A stretch of 64,000 nucleotides of DNA from Capsicum annuum (lineage: Eukaryota > Streptophyta > Magnoliopsida > Solanales > Solanaceae). Where the stretch lies: assembly GCF_002878395.1 (NCBI RefSeq), contig NC_061115.1:58095564-58159563 (forward strand), in the 5' to 3' direction. Below, in pieces: positions 49,550-60,902 of this stretch (position 1 is the first letter of the stretch; every line of letters begins with the position of its first letter). The translations under genes and the position numbers were made by a program. The notes under the pieces were generated by a model. The model worked only from the letters and a program-made list of their open reading frames with translations. It was not told the DNA's origin and made no database searches.

Positions 49550-50260
49550 ATGCAAGAAGACTACCCAAAATCTATTGCTGTGGCTATGAATGAAATTGCT
49601 ATTACAAATATTATTTATGGATTCTGTATTCTTGTGGGATTACCATGGCATATGGTTGATGAGGTATATGTTTCTGTTAACTGTGGCAAAGAATTTCACT
49701 GGGTATTGGCTATAATTGTATTGAAGGAGAGAGTGATACATATGTATGACTCATTGTCAAGTAAAAGTAAAAGTGAACTACCAAACGAAATACAAAAATT
49801 AGCAGCAATGCTGCCTACTTACTTGTCAACAGTGGTTTATTTGAAAAGACTGAGCGAACTGACTAGGCAACACTTGAAGCATAAAAAGGAAAGCTTGGTC
49901 TGCAAACTGGTGTTATCAGTCACAATCCATTTGATGTTGAATAAATTCAAAATATTCCAGAAAAAGCGTCTGATAGTTTGTAAGTGACTCTTATTTTTTT
50001 AACATGTATAATTATGGTATAATTATTAAACGTATTATTCTTTTATTTTATTATCAAATTAGGGACTTTGGGGTCTTTGTGTTGCATATGTAGAAATATT
50101 GAGTGTAGAGCAGCAAGTGCATTTATGTGATTTTGAAGTTGCAAGTCAACGTGCACGGTGTGCTTCGTTACTATGGAATTACGAAGTGACAAAGACAAAA
50201 AAAGGTTATACGAGTGATAATGATGATCCTCCTTAGCCAAAGAATAGTTTCCTCTAATCA
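49550..50260 (+). pseudogene. Ulp1-like (C48) protease pseudogene of a MULE
   Basis: The first part reads WHMVDEVYVSVNCGKEFHW and VYDS-like MYDSLSSKSK, the His and Asp segment of a Ulp1/SENP-type cysteine peptidase fold. A frameshift near 49835 is followed by three in-frame stops. A GT-AG intron of 83 bp is likely at 49980-50062, because joining its sides restores the conserved stretch ahead of the nucleophile. There the expected Asp-Cys-Gly reads Asp-Phe-Gly (TTT at 50067-50069), so the catalytic Cys is gone. A one-base loss near 50078 follows, then SLLWNYEVTKTKKGY to about 50236. No upstream domain is seen. Confidence 0.75.
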
Positions 50261-51370
50261 CCTGATGAAAGTGTAATTGTTACTTTAGAGTATCTCGTTC
50301 TTATAATAGTCTAATTGATTTTTAAGTAGCTTTTGTTAAACAATTATATACAGTAGTGTTTTCTGAATGTTGGATTTTAATTTACATTTTATGGATGTCA
50401 TTCTTTGTTCTAATACATATTCATGTTTTGAATAATTGTTTTTCATTTACATACACTATATTGTGCTGATTATATATAGTTTGGTAGTTAATCATTTTGC
50501 TTAGCCTAATATTACTAATAACGTATAACAAGAAATTACATATTCAAGTGTTATTTTATAGGTATAAGATTATATTTTTTTCCAGTCTGGAAATTATATT
50601 ATAAGTTAATTATACATTGAGCAGGTATCAAATTATTTTAATAAATTTATTAGATAACATCATGCATGTTGTCACACTTTCATTGCTTAATTGAAAAAAA
50701 CGAAAGTATATAAAAGAATAAATGTTTAAAAAGTATAAGACTACATCGTACATTGTAAACATATTGTTACAATGTTAAATTACTTAATGTATCAGCCATT
50801 TTACATATTAATTATAAGAAAATAAGAGTATTTTATAATATCATACATACATATTAATGTATAATCCATACTCATACACATAAAATACAATGCAAAGGCT
50901 AATTAAATTTTACACAAACTTGGTTACATCCATTTTGCCAATTCTTATGTTGTTTAATCAAAAACTGGTACAAAGGGTTAGGTAATAGTTAATGGTTTTA
51001 CTTAAACATCATACATATTATTAAAGTATAATAGTATGTCATACATCAATTATATAAGACAGATTATTGGGTAACTGTGTAAAACACAGATACTTACAAC
51101 AGCTACTTACTATAATAATTCCCAAATTACAAAGTATATAAACACATATAACTACGTTATAATTATAAGTGATAAATTAACAAAATATGATATTTGAAAA
51201 CTGTATTAATTGGTTATGAAAATGTCAAACATTGATTAAAAACTAAACATCAGATAACAATTAGAAATATAAATTAAACTACAACTAACAAATCAACAAA
51301 AACCAAATAAAAGTATAATTCAATTAAAACCAAACAAAGCATAAACATTTATAACAATAAATTATCTTCT
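50261..51370. other. AT-rich non-coding DNA inside the MULE
   Basis: No open frame with domain content, no clear repeat. It separates the convergent 3' ends of the two MULE genes. Confidence 0.5.
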
Positions 51371-52423
51371 TCAACCTTCTTTTGGAAAGTAATTGTATGT
51401 CCTATGGTTGTGGCCTGCATGCCTGCATTTACAGCAATGGTTTGAGCTTGCAATAAGTAATTCATTAGATTTCAAATGCCTTCCTTTCTTTGGCCTACTC
51501 GGAGGTCTTTTGTATTTGGATGGCAAAACTTCTTCGGCATAAACAAATTCTGGAACATTTAAATCCTTCATGTTCGGCATAGGAACTATTGGGAGTTCAT
51601 AGGTCCTGATAATGGTGTTTAACCTATACAATTCAGAGCAGTACTATTCATACTCTTTTACATCAACATTTTTACTCTCCAAAATGGAAATTCCATGCAC
51701 ACATGGTATTTCATCAATTTGATACCGGCAATAGTTACACGTCCCACGATCAATATCAACAATGTACCTCCTTCCTGATTCATATACATAGTACACATAA
51801 CTACTAGTTGCCTTAACCTGTTAGCAACGAATCATTTTATAAAGATCAGAACATACAAATTAATAACAAATATAAAAGATGTTTAATTACAAAAATATTC
51901 TAATACATACCATCATCTGTAATGATTTAACCACATTTTCAGTCAAAATTTCTTGAAATCTTCTCCCGAGTGTTGTGTTAGTATACGATGCAATTTTACT
52001 ATTCTTACAAATCACAAACGAAGAGGATATTTTTTTTCAAGAACATATATCAAATAAGACGATAATTAGAAGTAATGTTTAAGAGTGTTTTTTGAAATTC
52101 AAATTCGATATCCTTATTTGATTTATCAAAAGTTGTTATACAGAGCAAAAAATTTACAAGCTCTGGAAATTGTTTCTTCAACTCAATATAAACCTTCACT
52201 CCATTATCATTCCTTATGATAATTGGAGAAGAATTATCATGAATGATGTATTTAACTTCAATTTTTTTCGAACATCATCAATACTCAGTTCCATCGCAAT
52301 TGTCACAATCAATTTCAAAAAGTTAATACTTTTAGAAACAACAATGGCATCACTTTTGTATGCTTTATAACTTATTTCCGTCTCCCAGACATTGGAATGA
52401 TGTAATAATATGGGGATATTCAT
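51371..52423 (-). pseudogene. MULE transposase pseudogene lacking the catalytic core
   Basis: The start at 52423 (MNIPILLHHSNVWE) matches the usual N-terminus of this transposase group. The N-terminal region continues with a frameshift to about 52106 (SSPIIIRNDNGVKVYIELKK). The sequence then passes through an 89-bp segment (52017-52105) unrelated to the expected protein. It resumes at about 52010 with NTTLGRRFQEILTENVVKSL, just before the SWIM zinc finger (CNYCRYQIDEIPCVH, 51700-51745). The C-terminal zinc knuckle at 51371-51631 (CCKCRHAGHNHRTY) has its last Cys changed to Tyr. The whole DDE catalytic domain, several hundred residues in intact members, is absent. Confidence 0.8.
52017..52105. 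repeat. 89-bp direct repeat, copy 1, at transposase deletion point
   Basis: Begins AACGAAGAGGATATTTTTTT and matches 52446-52534 at about 94% by eye. It fills the point where the transposase core is missing. Confidence 0.85.
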
Positions 52424-52445
52424 CCTTTTTTTCCCAGAAATAACG

Positions 52446-52534
52446 AACGAAGAGGATATTTTTTTTCAAGAACATATATAAAAAAAGATGATAATTAGAA
52501 GTAATTTTTAAGAGTGTTTTTTGAAATTCAAATT
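52446..52534. repeat. 89-bp direct repeat, copy 2, upstream of transposase ATG
   Basis: Same direction as 52017-52105. It lies 22 bp beyond the transposase start, in the presumed 5' leader (minus strand), and is the likely source of copy 1. Confidence 0.85.
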
Positions 52535-52985
52535 TCAGTTACTATATTAACTCATACAATAATTAATTACAGGTTATTAAAGGGAGAAATTTTAGGAGTG
52601 GGAAGATATTTTCTGATTCCCCTTCCTATAATTGTAGGCAAACCAGTTTTATCATACATTCGACCAATGTATAACAAACATCCAAATATATAACAATATT
52701 TTACTAAAAATTTTGAAAAAACTTCTGGTTGTATTTTTAAAGTTCATTACATAATGAATTTTTTCAGAGATAGTAGCATAGAAAAAGGAAAATGGAGAAA
52801 TGAATACAGTAAAATAGTCAATCAATTAATATTTGAAGATTCTCTGTTACATAAATAAGTTATAATAATATTCATTATTTTACAACTGGGTTTAAGGAGG
52901 GTGATGTAATTTCACAAGTGAAGTAAGCAAACATTACTCCAGTCATTATGGGGTAGAAAGTCTATTTTGGATATATTCTCAGCTT

Positions 52986-53031
<46 letters not shown>

Positions 53032-53449
53032 TTAACCATTTAAAATATGTTAATATTCTTAAATTATACCTCAGACATGTTTCAATTGATATTAATGTGT
53101 ATAATTAAAGAACAAGATATATTTTATATAATTAACTTATCTAAATATTTAAAACAAGCACAACAACTTTTTTTAATATATAAGCTGAATAGTTTAAATT
53201 TAAATGTTTATATACTCAATTGAAAATATGTCATAATTCAAACATCTAAATACTGTAAAACTTTACTGACAACATTATTTATTTTTCTAGAATAAAAATA
53301 AGAGTAGTTGGCAAAAAAAAGTGTATTCTTTATTCTTGTCAAAGAGGAGATTAAATAGGGTTTAAGAGCAACAATAGAAGACCCTTTCTTTTCGGCTTCA
53401 GTGTCAAACTCTAGCTCTAACAACTAAACCCTTATGTCTTCTCTAGATT
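52535..53449. other. AT-rich region with (AT)n microsatellite
   Basis: A perfect (AT)21 run lies at 52989-53030. The rest shows no supported gene; the 61-codon minus-strand frame at 53238-53423 has no recognisable domain. It probably includes the transposase-side end of the MULE. Confidence 0.55.
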
Positions 53450-54500
53450 TGTAAGACCCTGTAAAATTTTAATGATTTTATTTTTATCCATCCCGAATTT
53501 GTAATGTCCATTTTTTACTTGAATTTTGATTAGGAATGTTAAAGGGGTATTTTGGTTAAAAATTTTTGAAAGGGGTTCAGGGTTATTTTGGGACCCCGAG
53601 TGAGTGAGGGTCTGGGATATTAGCATGCCACGGAGGTTAGCCTCTGCAATAAGGGCGGACACAGAGACTACCCTCTGTGATATTAGCATGCCAGACTGCT
53701 ATGTTAAATTTATATGATTATTATTTTATTCACTTGAGTGAGGGTCTTTTGATTTTTTTACCCCTTGTACAACCTTGTAACATAAAATAAACTCCGTTCC
53801 TTCAGTTTCAAATGATCAAACTCCATTCTTTCTCTCTTAAACTCAAAATCCAAGAAAACTCAATGATTTCATAGAGTATTCGTCATCTAAGCTCCAAACT
53901 TTGAATTATCTTCAATTTATTGTGTATTTCAGGAAAGTATCTCATTCCCTAGCTGGAGTTTTGCATTATGACATTAATTGATTGAATATCAATGTGATTT
54001 TAACTTGTGGGTTTGAAATTGGGTTGAGGGTTTTTGATTGGTATTACTTAAATTACTCTTTCCATGTTTTAAATTGATAACTTATGTTTCAAATTTATGA
54101 TATTTAGTCTGAATGAGTGCATTATTATGGAAATTGGAATGGGGAACATGATTTTTCTCAAATTGATGACCTCTTGGCTTGGTAATGGTATTAACCTCAA
54201 CCCACTTTGTAAATTTGATTCTGAACATGAATAATTACATGATTCAACTTATTTATGAACCCATTGCATGGTATTATTGAATAATTGATAAAATGGATTT
54301 GAAAGGCCTTTGGTGGCTATGGTTTAAATTTTAAAATAGAAATTAGGAGTCAAAAGAATACATGGATTGGTTTGGAAGGATTATATGAGATTGCAAGTAT
54401 AATTGGTATGACAATACCAAGTGGTAAATTCCTTAATATAAGATTCTTAGGTTAATGGTTGAATTTATGTGTAAATTATTTTAATTTAAGTAACTTGAGT
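53450..54500 (+). repeat. 5' LTR of gypsy-1, truncated
   Basis: Starts TGTAAGACCCTG; a candidate target site AGATT precedes it. Middle parts (about 54300-54470) match the gypsy C LTR in reverse (15190-15360). The last part of the LTR, the primer site, the leader and the gag start are missing, so a deletion joins mid-LTR to gag near 54500. The 53580-53700 stretch repeats ATATTAGCATGCCA (53618 and 53681). Confidence 0.7.
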
Positions 54501-54504
54501 TGAA

Positions 54505-56215
54505 TAGTTTATGAGGTTGAATCCCCAACCTTTAAAGGCTGTAAGATTAAAGAGGATCCTTTGGAGTTTATTAATGATATGGAGAAAATTTTTAGGTTTA
54601 TGCATGCTACTAGAGCTAGTTGAGTATCAGTTGAAAGATGTAACTTATCAGTGGTATGAGGAGTGGGAACAAGTGAAAGGTGACGATGCTGAATAGGCAG
54701 TGTGGGATGACTTTTCTGGTGATTTTCTTGATCACTTCTTTCCTTGGGATTTGAGGGAAGCTTAGGTAAAAGAGTTTGTAAACTTTAAGTAGGGAAAGAT
54801 AAGTGTGAAGGAGTATACTCTGAAGTTTCAGCGGTTGTCTCATTATGCTCCAGAGTTAGTGTCTAACATGAGATGAAAAATGAGAAAGTTTGCTTTTGGT
54901 TTGTCCAGTAATTTGGTATTGGAGTGTAAGGCTACAATGTTGAACAATGATATGGACATCTCCAGGTTAGTGGTTTATATGCAGCAGGTGAAGGAAGAGA
55001 AAAAGAAGCAGGTAAAGATGTAAGAGAGGCAGAATAAAAAGTTTAGATATTCAAAGAAGGGTGTAGGTTAGTAGAACAGTGGGAGGATGGTAAACAGTGG
55101 ACTAAGAGGAAAAATTGGGGGAATTCTCATTCAACGGCCAGTACTCCTTATCCTAATCTTTTTGGTGATCTTTTCTTTTCGATTAGCAGTGGTCCTAAGG
55201 AACAGGGTGCATAGTCTTAGGTTAGTGGAGCTCAATAAGCCTCACCTTATCCTCCTTGTCATTTTTGTGGACAACTTCACCGTGGTTATTGTGAGGAAAA
55301 GAGGAACTTATGTTTCAATTGTGGTCAACCTAGTTCTTTGTAGAGAAATTACCTATAGCTAAGGTTGCCATTGGAGCTAATAAGGTTCTGGTCATCGATT
55401 CTTTAGCTCCTGCACCTAAGGGCACCACCTCTGGTACTATTATTAGCCGAAATCATCTCTAGGATGTTGCTACTCTCCAGGAATTTGAGGCATTGCTTGA
55501 TGTTGTCACTGGTATGTTACAACTCTTCTCTTGTGATGTTTATTGTTTTCTTGATCCAAGGTCTACCCTATCTTGTCTAACCCCTTATATGGCTATACAC
55601 TTTGGTTTTGGTTCTAAAAATCTTTTCGACCCCTTTTCTTTTTCTAATATGGTGGGTGATTCTATAGTTGTTAGAAAAATCAATAGAGGTTGTGTGTTGT
55701 CCATCTGTCATAGCGAGACATTGGTGGATTTGGTAGAACTTGATATGGTTGATTTCAATGTAATCTTAGGGATGGATTGGCTTCATTAGTGCTATGATTC
55801 TCTAGATTATATGACCCGAAGGGTTAGTTTCCAATTTCCTAATGAACCAATGATTGAATGGGAAGGGAGTTCCTTAGTGCCTAAAAGAAGGGTTGTTTTC
55901 TATCTTAGAGTTTAGAAGTTGATTTCCAAATGGTGTCTGTATTATTTAGTTTGGTTTAAGGATTCTAATTTTGAAATTTCTTCTTTGCAATCTATCCCTT
56001 TGGTTAATTAATTTCCTAATGTGTTTCTCCATTGTGTTCTTGAGATTCCTCCCGATAGGGAAATAGATTTTGGGATTGATCTTCTACTGGATACCTATCC
56101 CATTTCCATTCTTCCCTATAAGATGGCTCTGGTTGAATTAAAAAATCTAATTGAGCCATTTGTAGATCTTCTGGATAAGGGTTTCATTCGACCTAGTGTT
56201 TCTCCATGGGGTTCT
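54505..56215 (+). pseudogene. Gypsy-1 gag-protease-RT pseudogene, N-terminal part
   Basis: Gag runs from 54505 without its N-terminus (NPQPLK, then VTYQWYEEWE) to about 55020, ending in a lysine- and glutamate-rich stretch. Two zinc-finger-like units are at about 55255-55345: CHFCGQLHRGYC, then CFNCGQP with the rest cut by a stop. Protease is at 55493-55789 (CFLDPRSTLSC, active-site Gly changed to Arg; VILGMDWLH). RT begins at about 56021 ([26 protein letters not shown]) and stops at the gypsy-2 insertion. Multiple stops and shifts. Confidence 0.8.
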
Positions 56216-57242
56216 TGTCACGACCCAAACCAAGGCCTGGCCATGACGAGTATCTCAAATCTGCCGTGGATCAAAGACCACCCCGTTTGCCTAGTCAAAC
56301 CAAACACCATACCCTAATAGTTGTTGAATTTTAGACATATAACATGATTAATAAAGATAAACTCATTAAGTATGAGATATATCAGGAACCAATACCCATT
56401 TCACAGTAACCCACAAAGCCTTTAATAAAAACCAACCGACATCCTAGCTCGGGACATGCCCTCGACAATAGCTGAAAAGAACCAATAGAATAGTCTATGA
56501 CATAATAAAACTAAATCATGAAATGAGATCTTCCGAGGTATGGAATCTTACCACTTTAATATAACTCACGGGCTATCCCATGATTACCTAGTCACTGCAC
56601 AAAAAAAGTAGAAGTACATATAGTTCTTGTATTATGTGGGGATATAGCATTCGAAGATGGTTAGCGGGTTAAGCGCTAGCATTTAACACAAGGTAGGGGT
56701 AAAATAATTCCATGATCAACAGTTCAAAAATCAGTCAAATCCAATGCATATACATACATATATATATATATATATCACATTCCAGGATAGGGAACAAGGC
56801 TTAGCATAAGAGTAAAAAACACATTAGCCTGGACTGTGTAGCTTAATTGTCATAATAATACCCACAGGCTATATGGGCCAAGTTCTCACCCCCTGGTCTG
56901 GCCCTAGTATATGTAGCTACATGAACCAGAGAAGAATTATAATATATATTCACGGGATACTCAAACCTTCCAGTAATATACTAAGTGTGACTTAAACACC
57001 CGATCATGTAATGGGGGGAGTCTATAACCACCCGTTCATTTAGACCCCCACACCGGCAAACATAGTTCACAGTATTGATTCCTTTGGGACCTCCACCTTA
57101 AAATCGTGCTACACAAACCCCTTTAAGCCCAATTAAAGCATTTAGTACATAACTCATTCATTCATTCAAGAAGTCCTTCGTTAAGGCACATCATAGGTGT
57201 CGTCATACCCCTATGTTTTCAAGCTTATCATTTTGAGAAACC
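56216..57242 (-). repeat. 3' LTR of gypsy-2, truncated
   Basis: Starts TGTCACGACCC and aligns with 8475-9512, including an (AT)n tract at 56758-56774. At about 57242 it jumps directly to the integrase C-terminal region, so the rest of the LTR, the polypurine tract and the 3' UTR are deleted. Confidence 0.8.
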
Positions 57243-59084
57243 ATATTTCCAATTCACCTCAAAATCAAGTAAGGGCCAACATAATGGGGACTGAGCGTCC
57301 CCTTCCTTCTAAACATTATCACCCCCTTCATGGGAGATACCCTCAAGAACACCCAATTACCAACATCAAACTATAACTCCCTATGCCTCACATCCGCATA
57401 GGACTTTTGGAGACTTTGGATAGTCTTAAGCCTATCCATAATCACCTTCACCTTCTCTATGGACTGATGAACTAAATCAGGATCGAAAAATCTAGCCTCA
57501 CAAACTTCGAACAACCCAAATGGAGAACAACATCTCCTACCATCAAAGCATTGAATGGAGCCATCTGAATGCTTGAATAATAATTGTTATTATACGCAAA
57601 CTCTATGAGAAGAAAATGATCAACCCAACTACCACCAAAGTCAATTGCACAAGCCCTTATTATATCCTCTAAGGTCGGAAAGGTCCTCTTCATTTGTCCA
57701 TTCATCTGAGAGTGGAAAACGGTGCTAAGGTTTATCTTAGTCCCCAAACTTTTCTAAAATGAATCCAAAAGTGATATGAGAATTGCATACCTCAATTCGA
57801 GATGATAAAAACTGGAGCACCATGCAACTTGATGATCTCTAAATGAACAACCTCAGATAATACTCTGTAGCATAATTAGACCTCATAGGTAAGAAGTAAG
57901 TAGAATTAGTAACCCTATCTACGATGAACAAAATCAAATCAATCTGACTATGAGACCGCGAAAGACCAGTGATGAAATCCATATTAATCACTTCCTATTT
58001 TCATATAGGCAACTCAATATCTTGATACAAACCATCGGCCTCCAGTGTTCAACCTTCACTTGCTAACAAACCCTACACTTAGCTACGAAATTCGCTAGAT
58101 CTCTCTTCATATTATTCCACTAATAAATCTCTTTCAAGTCATGGTACATCTTTTTTGAACCGAGATAAACTGTATATCGCGACTCATGGGCCTCATCAAA
58201 AATCCTCTCTTATATCCCATCACAATTGGGAATATAAAACCTACCTTGGTACCTCAAATACCATCACTAGTAATTGCAAAATCCATAACTTTTTACAGAC
58301 CCACATCATCTTTAATAAGCATCAAGATGGGATCTAAAACTTTTTTCTTCTTTACCCCAGCACCAAGACATGATTTCACCACCTCTTTAACAATCGGACC
58401 TCCATCTTCAAAATCCAAAAGAAGAACTCCAAGATTAGCCAATCGATGAATATCCTTCACCAAGCCTCACTTTTCCTCATACATATGAGATAAGCTTCAC
58501 ATGGAAAAATTTCTAAGATAATTAACAAACACATTATCTTTACCTAGATGATAATGGAGACTCATGTCATAGTCTTTGAGCAACTCAAGCCATCTCTTTT
58601 ACCTAAGATTCGAATCCTTCTGGGCGAACACATACTGTAAGCTCTTATGATTTGAGAAGATGTCAACATGTACCCCATATAGTGATGCCAAATATTCAAA
58701 TAAAAAACAACAACCAACAACTTTAATTCATGCTTCGGATAGTTCTTATTATGAACTTTCAACGCCTATAAGCATGTGCCACCACTTTGATATGCTACAT
58801 CAAAAAACAACCAACTCTCACACGAGATGCATCATAATAACAAACAAATTCATTGATAACCTAGGACAGGGTCAATACCAAAGCCAAAGTCAACCTATCT
58901 TTCAACTTCTCAAAACTTTTCTCACAAGCATCGAACCACAGAAACTTCACTTTCTTTAGAGTCAACTTAGTCAATGGAGCTGTGATCAATGAGAAACTCT
59001 CCACAAACATTTTGTAATACCTATATAAACCCAATAATCTCCAAATATAAGTTGTAGTTATGGGTCTAGGCCACTTCTTAACCA
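57243..59084 (-). pseudogene. Gypsy-2 RT end, RNase H and integrase pseudogene
   Basis: Read from 59084 down. The RT thumb is at 58861-59078 (VKKWPRP, then FLWFDACEKSFEKLKDRL). RNase H is at about 58540-58860, with a shift and altered catalytic region. Integrase finger is at about 58080-58200; the core is at about 57590-58010, with the QMNGQMKRTFPTLED segment at 57690-57720 holding the expected Glu. The tail reaches 57243. It begins in mid-RT at the LARD2 junction, so it has no start of its own. Many stops. Confidence 0.8.
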
Positions 59085-60745
59085 TCGTGATCTAAGGTAG
59101 ATTTATGCACCTCAGTGTTGCTATCCGAGCTAATTTAGCCATATTTTGAGGACTTTTCTTGTGGTTAATGAGTAAATATTTGTATCATTAAGCATCTAAG
59201 TGTTAAAATACTTGAATAAAATGTGTAATCTTTCTTTCAAGCAAGTTTGGAATCAATTTGGTCAGTTATAGTTTAGATGAGAAAACTAATGTTACTAGCT
59301 TGAGCTATGTGTTATTCTAGTTGATCTCGATGGATTATAGTGTGTTTCATGAGTTGCTACGGGTATTATTGTGTAATTATTTGTGGAATAACTTTTTTAT
59401 AATATTTATTTCTCAGTTTAAATTAACCATGATATAAAACAATAAGTTAAAGATCAAAATGACAAAACAAGTATTCTTAGCTTAAGATTCTAGTTCATCG
59501 ACTTGATTTGTATGTCCTTTTGATCTCTAATACATGGTGTTTGATGCTATAGCATTCTTGGTTACTTTATAATTATTATATATGGATGAAACAGAAGCTG
59601 TAAATCAAGTGTAAATGACACCACAGATCTTGGAAAGGATGGAAAAACACATGGAACAAGATTTGACCAAAAACAGATGTTGTGAAGTCATTGGCGCGCC
59701 ACGGACCTTAGGCATTGCTATAGGTCCGTGAAACTCTCTTGGGGGAATTATATGAAGTCAATTCCAGTAGATAACCATTATAAGGTCATGCCACGGACCC
59801 TAGGCACCGCGATATGGGTGTGGTACGCCGCTATGTCAAAATCAACAACTTATTTCCTCTTATGAATAGGACCCTTAAACATTATGTTACACACCCTGGA
59901 AGACCTTGAAAATTTGAGGGAGGCTGGATAACACTTAAATTAGGGGTTTTATTTGATTAATTTGTTTCTTTTTTTATGAAGTTTAACATGTATTCTATCT
60001 TTGGAATTACGATTACATCCATGAGCAGCTAAACACCCTTTTTCGAGGTTAAGTTCGAGAACATGATTACTCTTGTTATGAATTGATTTGGTTTGTATTT
60101 ATAATATTTTGTTGTTTATTTATCTTTTTTATTTTTTACTATTTTAATGATTTATGATACTTAGAATACATCCATTATAATCTTGTGAGCCCAGAAGGAG
60201 GAACAAGAGGATAGAACGTGGGGTAAATAGAATAGGTTTGTAATCTTCTATAGAATAAAGTAATAATTTGCATTTAGGATAGTAATATACCTAATTTAAC
60301 TATTTTATTCACTTATAGGATGAAATATAAATTAATTTAACTTAGTTTTCACATCCCCGCTCAACGATGTAGTTGTAGGGATAAGCTAGATAGGCAATTA
60401 GTGGATCGGAAGACCATAGTCATAATATCAACCCCGTGAATCAACAACCAAGATAATTGAACTAACCAATTATTTTATATAACATAGTATGAGTGGTCGT
60501 AGTGCCTTAACCCTGGGTTACTCCCATTGATTGTCCAAGAACCTTTAATTTACCGCGTTGTTAATTTTTGTTTAGTTTTAACTTCCAACTCTCTTAGTTA
60601 CCTTTGCACCAATTTAATCTCAATAGTTGAATTGAATTAGGTATTTGTTAACATAAGTCCCTGTGGGATCGATACTTGGATTGTAAAAGACCACTTTACT
60701 ACTTAGTGGGACCACGTACACTTGCATGTGCACTTAGGTGCAACA
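59085..60745 (+). repeat. 5' LTR of LARD2
   Basis: About 1.66 kb, starting near TCGTGATCTAAGG (a mutated TGATGATCTGAGG) and ending AGGTGCAACA. It is closer to 1-1513 than to its own 3' LTR at 63326, and lacks the 47-bp duplication. The exact first base is uncertain by about three bases. Confidence 0.85.
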
Positions 60746-60751
60746 AATTCT

Positions 60752-60769
60752 TGGTACCATTGCTAGGAA
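60752..60769 (+). promoter_or_regulatory. Primer-binding site, tRNA-Asp type (LARD2)
   Basis: TGGTACCATTGCTAGGAA, six bases after the LTR end. It is the decayed tRNA-Asp consensus, with changes partly different from LARD1. Confidence 0.75.
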
Positions 60770-60902
60770 TTTGAAATAGGAAACTGTATTATTTTTAGTT
60801 TTGCTATATTGAGTTGTACATAGTTTACTATTTTTTCTTTTTATTTTCTTTTACTTTTCTATCACACTTCGTGATATGTCATCCTAGTATAGATGGTTTG
60901 CA

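Larger units (their letters stand above)
49490..53040. mobile_element. Mutator-like element remnant with Ulp1-like gene
   Basis: A plus-strand Ulp1-like protease pseudogene and a minus-strand MULE transposase pseudogene face each other across about 1.1 kb of AT-rich DNA. MULEs carrying a Ulp1-like (C48) peptidase domain are known in plants (Kaonashi-type). I could not identify terminal inverted repeats or a target-site duplication, so both ends are estimates. The interval lies between truncated gypsy E and the gypsy-1 LTR. Confidence 0.65.
53450..56215 (+). mobile_element. Gypsy-1 element, 5' part
   Basis: A truncated 5' LTR joined to gag, protease and the start of RT. It is cut at 56215 by the minus-strand gypsy-2 LTR, with GTTCT (56211-56215) as target site. 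RT resumes at the equivalent codon at 13183, in the other copy of the nest. Confidence 0.8.
56216..59084 (-). mobile_element. Gypsy-2 element, 3' half
   Basis: A truncated 3' LTR followed by integrase, RNase H and the end of RT on the minus strand. It is cut at about 59084 by the LARD2 LTR. It is the complement of 5747-13182: the RT break falls within about a codon of the break there. Confidence 0.8.

Noticed and set aside
53238..53423. 61-codon minus-strand frame before the gypsy-1 LTR
   Set aside because: I considered it as a host exon or MULE-captured gene. It is short, has no known motif, and I see no splice context.
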